Notes: generated by a model from the letters alone, not told the origin. A stretch of DNA of 38,964 bases from Pseudomonadota bacterium (GCA_023388335.1 JAEWGL010000220.1:1-38964), one strand, 5' to 3'. Positions 22,376 through 30,962 are shown, numbered from the stretch's first letter. Program-made: numbers and translations.

Positions 22376-23239
22376 TTACTCGATATTCTGTACTTGTTCA
22401 CGCATCTGTTCGATCAGCACCTTGAGGTTGACTGCCGCCTGGGTGCTGCGGGTGTCGAAAGCCTTGGAGCCGAGTGTGTTCGCTTCGCGGTTGAGCTCCT
22501 GCATCAGGAAGTCCAGGCGCCGTCCGGCAGCGCCGCCGGACTTGAGCACCCGGCGGACTTCGGTGACGTGGGTGCTGAGGCGATCCAGTTCCTCGGCGAC
22601 ATCGCTCTTCTGGGCCAGCAAAACCATCTCTTGCTCCAGGCGCTGCGGGTCGAGTTCGGCCTGCATGTCGCCAAAGCGATCGAGGATCTTCTGCCGCTGG
22701 GCTGCCAGCATCTGCGGCACCAGGGCGCGCAAGGTGGTGACTTCGGCGGCCATGCTGTCCAGACGGTCGTTGATCAGCCGGGCCAGCTCGGCGCCTTCGC
22801 GACTGCGGCCGGCCTTGAGTTCCTTCAGCGCCTCCTCGAATAGCGCGATCGCCTCGACATTGAGGGCCTGCGGATCGGCGGCATCGGCCACCAGCACGCC
22901 CGGCCAGGCCAGGACCTCCAGCGGGTTGAGTGGGGCTGGTTGCTTGATCAGGCCCGCCACGGTCTCGGCGGCGGCCACCAGTTGCGCGGCACGTTCGCGA
23001 TCGACCTGCAGCGGCTTGCCGGCATTGTCTTCATTCAGCCGCAAGGTGCATTCCACCTTGCCGCGTGACAGGCCCTGGCGCAGGCCTTCGCGCACCGCAC
23101 CCTCAAGGTCGCGCAGGGCCTCTGGCAGGCGCAGGTGGGGCTCGAGGTAGCGGTGGTTGACCGAGCGCAGCTCCCAGACCAGGGTGCCTTGGCTGCCAGC
23201 GCGCTCGACTCGAGCAAAAGCGGTCATGCTATGCACCAT
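22376..23239 (-). CDS. yicC: YicC/YloC-family endoribonuclease
   Basis: 287 residues, the length of E. coli YicC. The N-terminal signature is MVHSMTAFARVE and WELRSVNHRYLE; the C-terminal part holds the conserved EMVLLAQKSDVAEELDRLSTHV and the final GRRLDFLMQELNREANTLGSKA. Family members are Mn-dependent endoribonucleases implicated in RNA decay and small RNA turnover. The start is the ATG at 23237-23239, with GAGG about nine bases upstream. A much longer frame runs back through the rph gene on the other strand and is not coding. A candidate promoter is at 23298-23327. Confidence 0.95.
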   Translation of the reverse strand: MVHSMTAFARVERAGSQGTLVWELRSVNHRYLEPHLRLPEALRDLEGAVREGLRQGLSRGKVECTLRLNEDNAGKPLQVDRERAAQLVAAAETVAGLIKQPAPLNPLEVLAWPGVLVADAADPQALNVEAIALFEEALKELKAGRSREGAELARLINDRLDSMAAEVTTLRALVPQMLAAQRQKILDRFGDMQAELDPQRLEQEMVLLAQKSDVAEELDRLSTHVTEVRRVLKSGGAAGRRLDFLMQELNREANTLGSKAFDTRSTQAAVNLKVLIEQMREQVQNIE

Positions 23240-23297
23240 GGGGGAATACCTCGCGTTGTCGGATGAGCAGGAGAGCCTATGGGCTGCAAGGCGCAGG

Positions 23298-23327
23298 ATT
23301 GTAGCGCAGTGCGGGCCCAGCGCCCAA
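23298..23327 (-). promoter_or_regulatory. Candidate sigma-70 promoter of yicC-gmk
   Basis: On the minus strand TTGGGC (23327-23322), an 18-base spacer and TACAAT (23303-23298, 5/6 to TATAAT). It predicts a leader of about 50 bases to the yicC start at 23239. Confidence 0.45.
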
Positions 23328-23419
23328 TCCGGCCATGGAGCAGCCGCCCAAAGGCGGTGGAAAAGCCGACAGGATGCCGGCCCGCGACGATAGGCATGTC
23401 TTCGGCGCCCCGAGGGCTC

Positions 23420-23425
23420 TATAAT
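23420..23425 (+). promoter_or_regulatory. Candidate -10 element of rph
   Basis: TATAAT is an exact consensus hexamer 36 bases before the rph start. No convincing -35 is found at 16-18 bases upstream, so the promoter is probable but incomplete by eye. Confidence 0.5.
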
Positions 23426-23461
23426 GCTCGGCAGATTCAAGTCCCAGTACAGGTATCCCAG

Positions 23462-24184
23462 ATGAAACGTCCAAGTGGTCGCGCCGCCGATCAGCTCCGC
23501 TCGATCCGCATCACCCGCAACTACACCAAGCACGCCGAGGGGTCGGTACTGGTCGAGTTCGGCGACACCAAGGTCGTCTGCACGGTCAGCGTCGAGAACG
23601 GTGTTCCCCGCTTCCTCAAAGGCCAGGGCCAGGGCTGGCTGACCGCCGAATACGGCATGCTGCCGCGTTCCACCGGCGAGCGTAACCAGCGTGAAGCCAG
23701 CCGTGGCAAGCAGGGCGGCCGTACCCTGGAAATCCAGCGCCTGATCGGCCGCTCGCTGCGCGCCGCGCTGGACATGAGCAAGCTGGGTGACATCACCCTG
23801 TATGTCGACTGCGACGTGATCCAGGCAGACGGCGGCACCCGTACCGCCTCGATCACCGGTGCCATGGTCGCCCTGGTCGATGCCCTGCGCGTGGTCAAGA
23901 AGCGTGGTGGTCTCAAGGGCGGCGACCCGCTCAAGCACATGATCGCCGCCGTCTCGGTGGGCATGTACAAGGGCGAGGCGGTACTGGACCTCGACTACCT
24001 GGAAGACTCGGCTGCCGAGACCGACCTGAACGTGGTCATGACCAGTGCCGGCGGCTTCATCGAAGTCCAGGGCACCGCCGAAGGTGCGCCGTTCCAGCCT
24101 GAAGAGCTCAACGCCATGCTGGCGCTGGCGCAGAAGGGCATGGGCGACCTGTTCGAACTGCAAAAAGCAGCCCTGGCCGACTGA
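23462..24184 (+). CDS. rph: Ribonuclease PH
   Basis: Phosphate-dependent 3'-to-5' exoribonuclease that trims tRNA 3' ends; 240 residues, a typical length. Hallmarks: MKRPSGRAADQLRSIRITRN, GWLTAEYGMLPRST (with the RNase PH active-site segment), DVIQADGGTRTASITG and AVLDLDYLEDSAAETDLNVVM. The start ATG is at 23462. It is divergent from yicC and convergent with crc across a perfect terminator (24205-24241). In E. coli rph precedes pyrE in one operon; here the two are separated by crc on the opposite strand. Confidence 0.97.
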   Translation: MKRPSGRAADQLRSIRITRNYTKHAEGSVLVEFGDTKVVCTVSVENGVPRFLKGQGQGWLTAEYGMLPRSTGERNQREASRGKQGGRTLEIQRLIGRSLRAALDMSKLGDITLYVDCDVIQADGGTRTASITGAMVALVDALRVVKKRGGLKGGDPLKHMIAAVSVGMYKGEAVLDLDYLEDSAAETDLNVVMTSAGGFIEVQGTAEGAPFQPEELNAMLALAQKGMGDLFELQKAALAD

Positions 24185-24204
24185 CGCCCCTGTCGTCGCC
24201 CCAG

Positions 24205-24241
24205 GTACAAAAAAGCCGACGCGAAGTCGGCTTTTTTGTAC
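24205..24241. terminator. Bidirectional terminator between rph and crc
   Basis: Perfect 16-bp inverted repeat, 24205-24220 with 24226-24241, around GCGAA. The GCCGAC/GTCGGC core is flanked by A6 on one side and T6 on the other, so it gives a U-tract in both directions and serves rph (+) and crc (-). Confidence 0.95.
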
Positions 24242-24253
24242 CCGTGGCCATCA

Positions 24254-25033
24254 TCAGATGGTCAAGGTCCAGTCGTAGTCCACGATCAGCGGCGCATGCT
24301 GCGAGAAGCGCGGCTGGCGCGGCAACCGGGCGCTGCGCACGAAGCGACGCAATCCCGGCGTGAGCAGCTGGTAGTCGAAGCGATAGCCCAGGTTGAGCAT
24401 CTCGGCCTGCTCGTTGTCTGGCCACCAGCTGTACTGGTCGCCTTCCCGGCTGACCTCGCGCAGGGCATCGACGTAACCCATGTCACCGACGATTGCGTCC
24501 ATCCATGCGCGTTCCGGTGGCAGGAAGCCCGGCGACTGCTGGCTGTCGCGCCAGTTCTTGATGTCGAGCTTCTGCTGCGCCACATAGAGCGAGCCGCAGT
24601 AGATGTATTCGCGACGCTTGCGACGCTGCTTGTCCAGGTACTTGGCGAAGTCGTCCATCAACTTGAATTTCTGGTTCAAGTCTTCATCGCCGTTCATTCC
24701 CGAAGGTAGCAGCAATGCAGCGATGCTTACCTTGTCGAAATCGGCCTGCAGGTAACGTCCGTAGCGATCGGCTGTCTCGAAGCCCAGGCCTGTGATGACT
24801 GCCTTGGGCTGCAAGCGCGAATACAGTGCCACGCCCCCATGGGCAGGCACTTCCGCGTCGCAGGCATAAAGGAAATAGCCATCGAGCTGAAAAGCCGGGT
24901 CGTCGAGTTCAAAGGCCGAGGCGCGGGTATCCTGAAGGCAGATGACGTCGGCATTCTGGGCTTGCAACCAGCTGAGCAATCCACGCTCGGCTGCAGCCTG
25001 AATGCCATTTACGTTCACACTGATGATCCGCAT
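24254..25033 (-). CDS. crc: Crc catabolite repression control protein
   Basis: Pseudomonas-specific global regulator that, with Hfq, blocks translation of mRNAs bearing AAnAAnAA motifs when preferred carbon sources are present. 259 residues, the family length. It has the endonuclease/exonuclease/phosphatase fold of ExoIII (MRIISVNVNGIQ, DVICLQDTRA, YCGSLYVAQ, YRFDYQLL, FSQHAPLIVDYDW). The key positions differ from active nucleases: the usual Glu reads Asp in LQDTR, and SQHAPL replaces the catalytic SDH. The ATG is at 25031-25033. Its neighbours pyrE and rph are the usual Pseudomonas context. Confidence 0.96.
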   Translation of the reverse strand: MRIISVNVNGIQAAAERGLLSWLQAQNADVICLQDTRASAFELDDPAFQLDGYFLYACDAEVPAHGGVALYSRLQPKAVITGLGFETADRYGRYLQADFDKVSIAALLLPSGMNGDEDLNQKFKLMDDFAKYLDKQRRKRREYIYCGSLYVAQQKLDIKNWRDSQQSPGFLPPERAWMDAIVGDMGYVDALREVSREGDQYSWWPDNEQAEMLNLGYRFDYQLLTPGLRRFVRSARLPRQPRFSQHAPLIVDYDWTLTI

Positions 25034-25059
25034 AAATGGCCCCAAAAATCTCGTGCGTG

Positions 25060-25065
25060 TATGAT
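25060..25065 (+). promoter_or_regulatory. Candidate -10 element for pyrE
   Basis: TATGAT (5/6 to TATAAT) lies 48 bases before the pyrE start in the gap divergent from crc; the -35 side is poor (TGGCCC at 25037-25042). The same gap also holds the 12-bp palindrome ATTTAGCTAAAT (25081-25092). Confidence 0.35.
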
Positions 25066-25113
25066 ACCCGAGCTCAACTCATTTAGCTAAATCCGTGGTA
25101 TCCGGGACTCTTC

Positions 25114-25755
25114 ATGCAGCCGTATCAGCGCGACTTCATTCGTTTTGCCATCGATCGTGGGGTTCTGCGCTTCGGTGAGTTCACCCTGAAATCGGGGCGC
25201 ACCAGCCCATACTTCTTCAATGCCGGCCTGTTCAACAGCGGTTCGGCCCTGGCCCAGCTCGGGCGCTGCTATGCCGCGGCGATCGTCGACAGCAAGATTC
25301 CCTTCGACGTGCTCTTCGGCCCGGCGTACAAGGGTATTCCGCTGGCCTCGGCCACCGCGGTGGCCCTGGCCGAGCAGCACCAGCTCGACGTGCCATGGTG
25401 CTTCAACCGCAAGGAAGCCAAGGCCCACGGCGAAGGCGGCAGCCTGGTCGGCGCACCGCTGGCCGGTGACGTGCTGATCATCGACGACGTGATCACCGCT
25501 GGCACTGCCATCCGCGAAGTCATGCAGATCATCAGCGCCCAGCAGGCCAAGGCCGCAGGTGTGCTGATCGCGCTGAACCGCGAGGAGCGGGGCAATGGCG
25601 AGCTGTCGGCGATCCAGGAAGTGGAGCGCGACTTCGGTATTCCGGTGGTCAGCATCGTGTCGCTGACCCAGGTGCTGGAGTTCCTCGCCGACGATCCTCA
25701 GCTCAAGCAGCATTTGCCGGCGGTGCAGGCGTATCGCGAGCAGTACGGGATCTGA
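25114..25755 (+). CDS. pyrE: Orotate phosphoribosyltransferase
   Basis: Adds phosphoribose from PRPP to orotate in pyrimidine synthesis; 213 residues. The PRPP-binding motif is VLIIDDVITAGTA (120-132). The flexible loop RKEAKAHGEGG (99-109) carries the catalytic lysine, and SGRTSPYFFNAG (27-38) binds orotate. The start ATG is at 25114. It is divergent from crc with only an 80-base gap, so both promoters are packed there. Confidence 0.97.
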   Translation: MQPYQRDFIRFAIDRGVLRFGEFTLKSGRTSPYFFNAGLFNSGSALAQLGRCYAAAIVDSKIPFDVLFGPAYKGIPLASATAVALAEQHQLDVPWCFNRKEAKAHGEGGSLVGAPLAGDVLIIDDVITAGTAIREVMQIISAQQAKAAGVLIALNREERGNGELSAIQEVERDFGIPVVSIVSLTQVLEFLADDPQLKQHLPAVQAYREQYGI

Positions 25756-25811
25756 TCGGCCTGAAATGAAAAAGGCGACCTTGAGGGGAAATGCCAGTCA
25801 GTTAAGCCAAT

Positions 25812-25874
25812 TGGGGCCGCCTTGCGACCCTTCGCGGGCAAGTCGGGACGCCGAACCGCCGCTCCCACAGGACC
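25812..25874 (+). repeat. Degenerate REP-type element, first of an inverted pair
   Basis: Contains GGGGCCGCCTTGCGACCC, CTTCGCGGGCAAG and CCGCTCCCACAGGACC, the parts of P. putida extragenic palindromes, but with an odd central stretch (about 25842-25856) that interrupts the usual palindrome. It faces the element at 25899-25936 in inverted orientation. Confidence 0.55.
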
Positions 25875-25898
25875 CTGCAGAGATAGAGTGATCGACTC

Positions 25899-25936
25899 GG
25901 TCCCTGTGGGAGCGGGTTTACCCGCGAAGAGGCCGG
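25899..25936 (-). repeat. P. putida-type REP element
   Basis: Read on the minus strand it begins CCGGCCTCTTCGCGGGTAAA and ends in CCCGCTCCCACAGGGACC, matching the ~35-bp REP I recall as abundant in P. putida. It contains the internal palindrome GCGGGTaaACCCGC. It lies between pyrE and argB, both ends of which are 3' ends of genes. Confidence 0.8.
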
Positions 25937-25957
25937 TAGCCTCACCGCATCATTTGG

Positions 25958-26863
25958 TCAAAGTGGCTTGCAATTGGTGATCAGGGTGCCGACGCCGCTA
26001 TCGGTGAAGATTTCCAGCAGCACGGCGTTCGGCACGCGGCCATCGATGATGTGCGAGCTGTTCACGCCACCCTGTACCGCCTCAAGGGCGCACTTGATCT
26101 TGGGCAGCATGCCCCCGTAGATGGTGCCGTCGGCGATCAGTTCGTTGACCTGCTCGGTGGTCAGGCCGGTCAGGACCTGGCCTTGCTTGTCCATCAGGCC
26201 GGCGATGTTGGTCAACAGCATCAGCTTCTCGGCCTTCAGTGCCTCGGCCACCTTGCCGGCGACCAGGTCGGCGTTGATGTTGTACGACTCGCCGTTGGCG
26301 CCCACGCCGATCGGCGCGATCACCGGGATGAAGTCGCCCTTGACCAACATGTTCAACAGCTCGGTGTTGACCCCGACGACTTCGCCAACGTGGCCGATGT
26401 CGATGATTTCCGGCGTGGTCATCTCTGGGGTCTGGCGTGAGACGGTGAGCTTCTTGGCGCGGATCAGCTCCGCATCCTTGCCGGTCAGGCCAATGGCACT
26501 GCCGCCGTGGCGGTTGATCAGGTTGACGATGTCCTTGTTCACCTGGCCACCCAGCACCATTTCCACAACGTCCATGGTCTGCGCGTCGGTGACGCGCATG
26601 CCATCGATGAAATGGCTCTCGATCGACAGGCGCTTGAGCAGATCGCCGATCTGCGGGCCACCGCCATGCACGACCACCGGGTTGATGCCCACCGCCTTCA
26701 TCAGCACGATGTCGCGGGCGAAGCCCGTCTTGAGCTCTTCGCTCTCCATCGCGTTGCCGCCGTACTTGATCACCAACGTCTTGCCGACGAATCGGCGGAT
26801 GTAGGGCAGCGCTTCGGACAGTACCTGGGCGACATGGGTAGCGGCATCGCGATCGAGGGTCAT
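25958..26863 (-). CDS. argB: Acetylglutamate kinase
   Basis: Phosphorylates N-acetylglutamate, the second step of arginine synthesis. From the ATG at 26861-26863 (TGGAGC upstream) it has 301 residues. Features of the amino acid kinase fold: TLVIKYGGNAM, the glycine-rich VVVHGGGPQIGDLL, and GGMLPKIKCALEAVQGGV with SSHIIDGR near the C-terminus, the latter also the arginine-sensing region in feedback-inhibited hexameric enzymes. It starts 29 bases after algC on the same strand. The long N-terminus before TLVIKYGG is typical of arginine-sensitive types. Confidence 0.97.
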   Translation of the reverse strand: MTLDRDAATHVAQVLSEALPYIRRFVGKTLVIKYGGNAMESEELKTGFARDIVLMKAVGINPVVVHGGGPQIGDLLKRLSIESHFIDGMRVTDAQTMDVVEMVLGGQVNKDIVNLINRHGGSAIGLTGKDAELIRAKKLTVSRQTPEMTTPEIIDIGHVGEVVGVNTELLNMLVKGDFIPVIAPIGVGANGESYNINADLVAGKVAEALKAEKLMLLTNIAGLMDKQGQVLTGLTTEQVNELIADGTIYGGMLPKIKCALEAVQGGVNSSHIIDGRVPNAVLLEIFTDSGVGTLITNCKPL

Positions 26864-26892
26864 GCAGGGCTCCAGTTGGAACAAAAGGTCGG

Positions 26893-28293
26893 TCAGAACG
26901 GTAGTTGCAGGTCAGGCGCAACACGCTTGAGTTGGGCGTGGAACACATCCTTGATTCGCTGCAGTTCGGCTTCGCTGTCGGCCTCGAAGCGCAGCACCAG
27001 CACCGGCGTGGTGTTGGAGGCGCGGACCAGGCCCCAGCCGTGGGGGTAGTCGACCCGCACACCATCGATGGTGGTCAGGTTGGCGTCTTGGCCCCAGGCG
27101 GCGTCGCGTTGCAGTGCATCAATGATGCTGAATTTACCCTCGTCGGTCACATCAATGTTGATTTCCGGCGTGGAAATATCGTTCGGGAACGCAGCGAACA
27201 GGGTTTCGGCATCCTGCTCGGTCTTGCTGAGGATTTCCAGCAGGCGCACGGCGCTGTAGATACCATCGTCGAAACCGTACCAGCGCTCCTTGATGAAGAT
27301 GTGCCCGCTCATTTCACCGGCCAGCAGCGAGCCGGTTTCTTTCATTTTCTTCTTGATCAACGAATGGCCGGTCTTCCACATCAGTGCGCGGCCACCGTGC
27401 TGTTCGATCAGCGGGGTCAGGCGGCGGGTGCACTTGACGTCGAAGATGATCTCGGCGCCCGGATTGCGCTCGAGCACGTCCTGGGCGAACAGCATCAGCA
27501 GGCGGTCGGGGTAGACGATGCTGCCGGTGTTGGTCACCACGCCCACCCGATCGCCATCGCCGTCGAAGGCCAGGCCGATGTCGGCACCGGTTTGCTTGAC
27601 CTTGGCGATCAGGTCGGCCAGGTTCTCGGGCTTGCCCGGATCCGGGTGGTGGTTGGGGAAGTTGCCATCGACCTCGCAGAACAGCGGGATGACCTCGCAG
27701 TTCAGGGCTTCAATCAGCTGCGGCGCGATGACCCCGGCGGCGCCGTTGCCGCAGTCCACCACCACCTTGAGCGGCTTGGCAAGCTTGATGTCGCCGGTGA
27801 TCTGCTGGAAGTAGCGCTCGAGGATCTCGACCTGCTGCACCCGGCCTTCGCCGCGCGTGAGGTCGTTGGTCTTCAGGCGGTTCAGCAGTGCCTGGATCTG
27901 CTCGTTGGCCAGGGTGTCGCCGGCGATGACGATCTTGAAGCCGTTGTAGTCCGACGGGTTGTGGCTACCGGTCAGCATCACCCCGGACTTGCCGGCCAGG
28001 ACGTTGGCCGCGAAGTACAGCGCCGGGGTCGGCACCAGGCCGACGTCGCTGACCTGGCAACCGGCCTCGACCAGGCCCTTGATCAGCTGTTGCACCAGCA
28101 TCGGGCCGGAGAGGCGGCCGTCGCGGCCGACCGAAACCTGGGGCTCGCCCTGAGCCAGGCTCTGGGCACCGATGGCCCGGCCGATCCAGTAGGCGGTCTC
28201 GCCGGTCAGGGTCTTGCCGACCACACCGCGGATGTCATAGGCGCGGAAGATGCTGTCAGGCAGTGCGGGTGGCAAGTGGGCCATGTCGTTCAT
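26893..28293 (-). CDS. algC: AlgC phosphomannomutase/phosphoglucomutase
   Basis: Interconverts the 1- and 6-phosphates of mannose and glucose to supply sugar nucleotides for alginate, LPS and other polymers. The gene has 466 residues from the ATG at 28291-28293 (GGAG ten bases upstream; 28284 is a second candidate). The catalytic phosphoserine S110 lies in TGSHNPSDYNG, the metal loop DGDGD at 244-248, the sugar-binding GEMSGH around 326-331, and the C-terminal phosphate-binding RASNTTPVLVLRFE. The dut gene lies upstream (111 bases), argB downstream. Confidence 0.97.
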   Translation of the reverse strand: MNDMAHLPPALPDSIFRAYDIRGVVGKTLTGETAYWIGRAIGAQSLAQGEPQVSVGRDGRLSGPMLVQQLIKGLVEAGCQVSDVGLVPTPALYFAANVLAGKSGVMLTGSHNPSDYNGFKIVIAGDTLANEQIQALLNRLKTNDLTRGEGRVQQVEILERYFQQITGDIKLAKPLKVVVDCGNGAAGVIAPQLIEALNCEVIPLFCEVDGNFPNHHPDPGKPENLADLIAKVKQTGADIGLAFDGDGDRVGVVTNTGSIVYPDRLLMLFAQDVLERNPGAEIIFDVKCTRRLTPLIEQHGGRALMWKTGHSLIKKKMKETGSLLAGEMSGHIFIKERWYGFDDGIYSAVRLLEILSKTEQDAETLFAAFPNDISTPEINIDVTDEGKFSIIDALQRDAAWGQDANLTTIDGVRVDYPHGWGLVRASNTTPVLVLRFEADSEAELQRIKDVFHAQLKRVAPDLQLPF

Positions 28294-28404
28294 CTCGGGT
28301 AGCTCCAATCGTTAAGCCTATCTGGGCGGGACGCAAACTGAACGCTTGGACGGCGGTTTCACCAGGGAGTTCGCCATCCATGGCGCGAACGGACGCGGGC
28401 CGGC

Positions 28405-28860
28405 TCAGTGACTGCCGGAATGGCCGAAGCCGCCAGCGCCACGCTGGCTTTCGTCGAAGGCCTCGACGATGTCGAAATGCGCCTGCACCACAGGCACCAG
28501 CACCAGCTGCGCGATGCGCTCGCCGATGGCGATGGTGAATGGCGTCTGGCCGCGGTTCCAGCAAGACACCATCAGCTCACCCTGGTAGTCCGAGTCGATC
28601 AGCCCGACCAGGTTGCCCAGCACGATGCCGTGCTTATGGCCCAGGCCCGAGCGCGGCAGGATCAGCGCGGCCAGGCCCGGGTCGCCGATGTACACCGACA
28701 GGCCGGTAGGAATGAGCAGCGTCTGGCCCGGTTCAAGGACGGTGTCTTGCTTGAGCATGGCGCGCAGGTCCAGGCCGGCGGAGCCGGGGGTGGCGTACTG
28801 CGGCAGCGGGAAGTCGCTGCCAATGCGGGGGTCGAGGATCTTGGCTTGTAGAGCGTGCAT
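28405..28860 (-). CDS. dut: dUTPase (deoxyuridine 5'-triphosphate nucleotidohydrolase)
   Basis: Hydrolyses dUTP to dUMP, keeping uracil out of DNA and supplying the thymidylate precursor. 151 residues, with the five trimeric dUTPase motifs in order: YATPGSAGLDLRA, PRSGLGHKHGIVLG, GLIDSDYQGEL, RIAQLVLVPV and the P-loop-like RGAGGFGHSGS at the C-terminus. The start ATG is at 28858-28860, nine bases after the coaBC stop, so the two form an operon. Confidence 0.97.
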   Translation of the reverse strand: MHALQAKILDPRIGSDFPLPQYATPGSAGLDLRAMLKQDTVLEPGQTLLIPTGLSVYIGDPGLAALILPRSGLGHKHGIVLGNLVGLIDSDYQGELMVSCWNRGQTPFTIAIGERIAQLVLVPVVQAHFDIVEAFDESQRGAGGFGHSGSH

Positions 28861-28869
28861 GTAAACGTA

Positions 28870-30078
28870 TCAGACCTGATCGAGCCGTTCGGCAATGAAG
28901 GCGACCAGCTGGCGGGCAATCTTGCCCTTGCTGGTCTGCGCAAAGAGGGTTTCGTGTTGCTGGCGGTCGATCACGGTGAGGGCATTCTCCTCGCTGTTGA
29001 AGCCGATGCTGGGGTTGGCCACATCATTGGCGACGATCAGGTCGAGGTTCTTGTCCTTGAGCTTGCGCGTGGCGTAATCGAGCAGGTGTTCGGTCTCGGC
29101 GGCGAAGCCGACGCTGAACGGGCGGTCCGGGCGGCCGGCGATGGTGGCAAGGATATCCGGATTACGCACCATCTGCAGCAGCAGGCCGTCACCGGTCGTA
29201 GGGTCTTTCTTGAGTTTTTGCGGGGCGACCACTTCCGGGCGGTAGTCCGCGACCGCAGCCGAGGCAATGAACAGGTCGCAGGGCATGGCCGCCTCACAGG
29301 CCGCGAGCATGTCGCGCGCGCTCACCACGTCGATGCGGTTGACCCGGTCGGGGGTCGGCAGGTGCACGGGGCCGGTGACGAGGGTCACCCGAGCACCGGC
29401 TTCGGCCGCCGCTTCGGCCAGGGCGAAGCCCATCTTCCCGGAGCTATGATTGGTGATGTAGCGCACCGGGTCGATGTTTTCCTGGGTCGGTCCGGCGGTG
29501 ATCAGCACGTGCTTGCCGGTCAGCGCCTGGCGCTTGAAGCTCTCGGCCGCGCACCAGGCCAGGTCGCTGGCTTCGAGCATGCGGCCCAGGCCGACATCGC
29601 CACAGGCCTGGCTTCCGGACGCCGGGCCGAATACCTGGATGCCGCGGCTTTGCAGCAGCTCCAGGTTGGCCTGGGTGGCCGGGTCGCGCCACATGGCCTG
29701 GTTCATCGCTGGAGCGACGGCCACGGTGGCATCGGTGGCCAGCACCAGGGTGGTCAGCAGATCGTCGGCCATGCCTTGGGCCATGCGCGCCATGAGGTCG
29801 GCGGTGGCCGGGGCGATCAGCACCAGATCGGCCCATTTGGCCAGCTCGATGTGCCCCATGGCGGCTTCGGCGGCGGGGTCGAGCAGGTCCATGTGCACGG
29901 GGTGGCCCGACAGCGCCTGCAGGGTCAGCGGGGTGATGAATTCGGCACCGCCACGGGTCATGACGACGCGCACCTGCGCGCCGTGTTCCAGGAGTCGGCG
30001 AATCAGCTCGGCACTCTTGTAGGCGGCAATGCCGCCACCCACGCCGAGAACGATGCGCTTGCGATACAGCCGCTGCAT
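28870..30078 (-). CDS. coaBC: CoaBC bifunctional phosphopantothenoylcysteine synthetase/decarboxylase
   Basis: Catalyses two consecutive steps of coenzyme A synthesis; 402 residues. The N-terminal CoaC half (1-190) is an FMN flavoprotein: GGIAAYKSAEL, catalytic H76 in GHIELAKWAD, VAPAMNQAMW, and C159 in GSQACGDVGLGRM. The C-terminal CoaB half (about 190-400) begins VLITAGPTQENIDPVRYITN, then SSGKMGFALA and the conserved KLKKD loop. Also called dfp. It runs toward dut and is divergent from radC. Confidence 0.97.
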   Translation of the reverse strand: MQRLYRKRIVLGVGGGIAAYKSAELIRRLLEHGAQVRVVMTRGGAEFITPLTLQALSGHPVHMDLLDPAAEAAMGHIELAKWADLVLIAPATADLMARMAQGMADDLLTTLVLATDATVAVAPAMNQAMWRDPATQANLELLQSRGIQVFGPASGSQACGDVGLGRMLEASDLAWCAAESFKRQALTGKHVLITAGPTQENIDPVRYITNHSSGKMGFALAEAAAEAGARVTLVTGPVHLPTPDRVNRIDVVSARDMLAACEAAMPCDLFIASAAVADYRPEVVAPQKLKKDPTTGDGLLLQMVRNPDILATIAGRPDRPFSVGFAAETEHLLDYATRKLKDKNLDLIVANDVANPSIGFNSEENALTVIDRQQHETLFAQTSKGKIARQLVAFIAERLDQV

Positions 30079-30207
30079 AGGCTTGCCTTTTGTTCAGTGG
30101 AAGCATGCGGCGACAAGGGCTGCCTGCGGCAGATCGTCGCTGCTGTAAACGAGACGAAATAGATTACCACAGCGCCGAAACGCGCCGCAGTAACACAAGG
30201 AGCGGGT

Positions 30208-30888
30208 ATGCAGATCAGGGAATGGCCATCGGCGGAAAGGCCGCGTGAGAAATTGCTGGAGCGGGGCGCGGCGAGCCTGTCGGATGCCGAATTGCTGGCG
30301 GTGCTTCTGGGGTCGGGGGTTTCGGGGCGCAACGTGGTGGACCTGGCCCGGGGCCTGCTGGGGCGGTTCGGCGGCCTCAGGCAATTCCTCGAGGCCGACA
30401 AGGCGGCATTGTTGCGTGAGCCCGGCCTGGGACCGGTCAAGTACAGCCAGCTGCAGGCACTCCTGGAGATCGGAAGACGACATCTGCGCGAAAGCATCGA
30501 GAAAGAATCGGCACTGGAAAGCGCCGCCGCCGTGCGGCGCTACCTCAAGTCCATGCTGCGCCATGAGGCCAGCGAGGTCTTCGGCTGCCTGTTCCTGGAC
30601 AACAAACATTGCCCGCTGGCCTTCGAGGTCCTGTTCCGCGGCACGATCAACCGCGCCAACGTCTACCCACGCGAGGTGGTGCGCCGCTCGCTCGCGCACA
30701 ACGCCGCCGCGTTGATCCTCTGCCACAACCACCCCTCCGGCAACGCCGAGCCGAGCCAGGATGACCTGCACATGACGCTGGTGCTCAAGGAGGCCTTGAG
30801 CATGGTGGACGTGCGCGTGCTCGACCACATCATCGTCGGCGACGGTGAGCCGCTGTCGATGGTCGAGCACGGCTGGATCTCGGGCTAG
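30208..30888 (+). CDS. radC: RadC-family JAMM-domain protein
   Basis: 226-residue protein with an N-terminal helix-hairpin-helix-like region (about 20-90, GPVKYSQLQALLEIG) and a JAMM/MPN metal-binding domain (about 105-226). The metal motif is HNHPSG-x7-D, with H173, H175 and D186. The role is unproven; the old link to radiation repair was due to another gene, and DNA-related or antirestriction-linked roles are only suggested. The ATG at 30208 follows AAGGAG. It is the common chromosomal copy in this neighbourhood. Confidence 0.95.
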   Translation: MQIREWPSAERPREKLLERGAASLSDAELLAVLLGSGVSGRNVVDLARGLLGRFGGLRQFLEADKAALLREPGLGPVKYSQLQALLEIGRRHLRESIEKESALESAAAVRRYLKSMLRHEASEVFGCLFLDNKHCPLAFEVLFRGTINRANVYPREVVRRSLAHNAAALILCHNHPSGNAEPSQDDLHMTLVLKEALSMVDVRVLDHIIVGDGEPLSMVEHGWISG

Positions 30889-30962
30889 GTCGGCGGGGCA
30901 AGCTCACTACAGCGCATCTGCGCCGCGAGGAGGCCCGGACTGCAACCCACCGGGCGGCGGCT

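Noticed and set aside
23240..24163. Upstream extension of the yicC open frame through rph
   Set aside because: The extension is antisense to rph; yicC starts at 23239 with a family-typical N-terminus of the usual length.
25081..25092. 12-bp palindrome before pyrE as an operator
   Set aside because: Perfect, but palindromes of this size are expected about ten times by chance in a window of this length, so it is mentioned only as context.
26905..28302. Long plus-strand open frame opposite algC
   Set aside because: Covers algC almost exactly, which carries all catalytic motifs; the antisense frame carries none.
30933..30955. GCCCGG/CCGGGC hairpin between convergent radC and the binding-protein gene
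   Set aside because: Six-bp stem with an 11-base loop and no T-run; too weak to list as a terminator.
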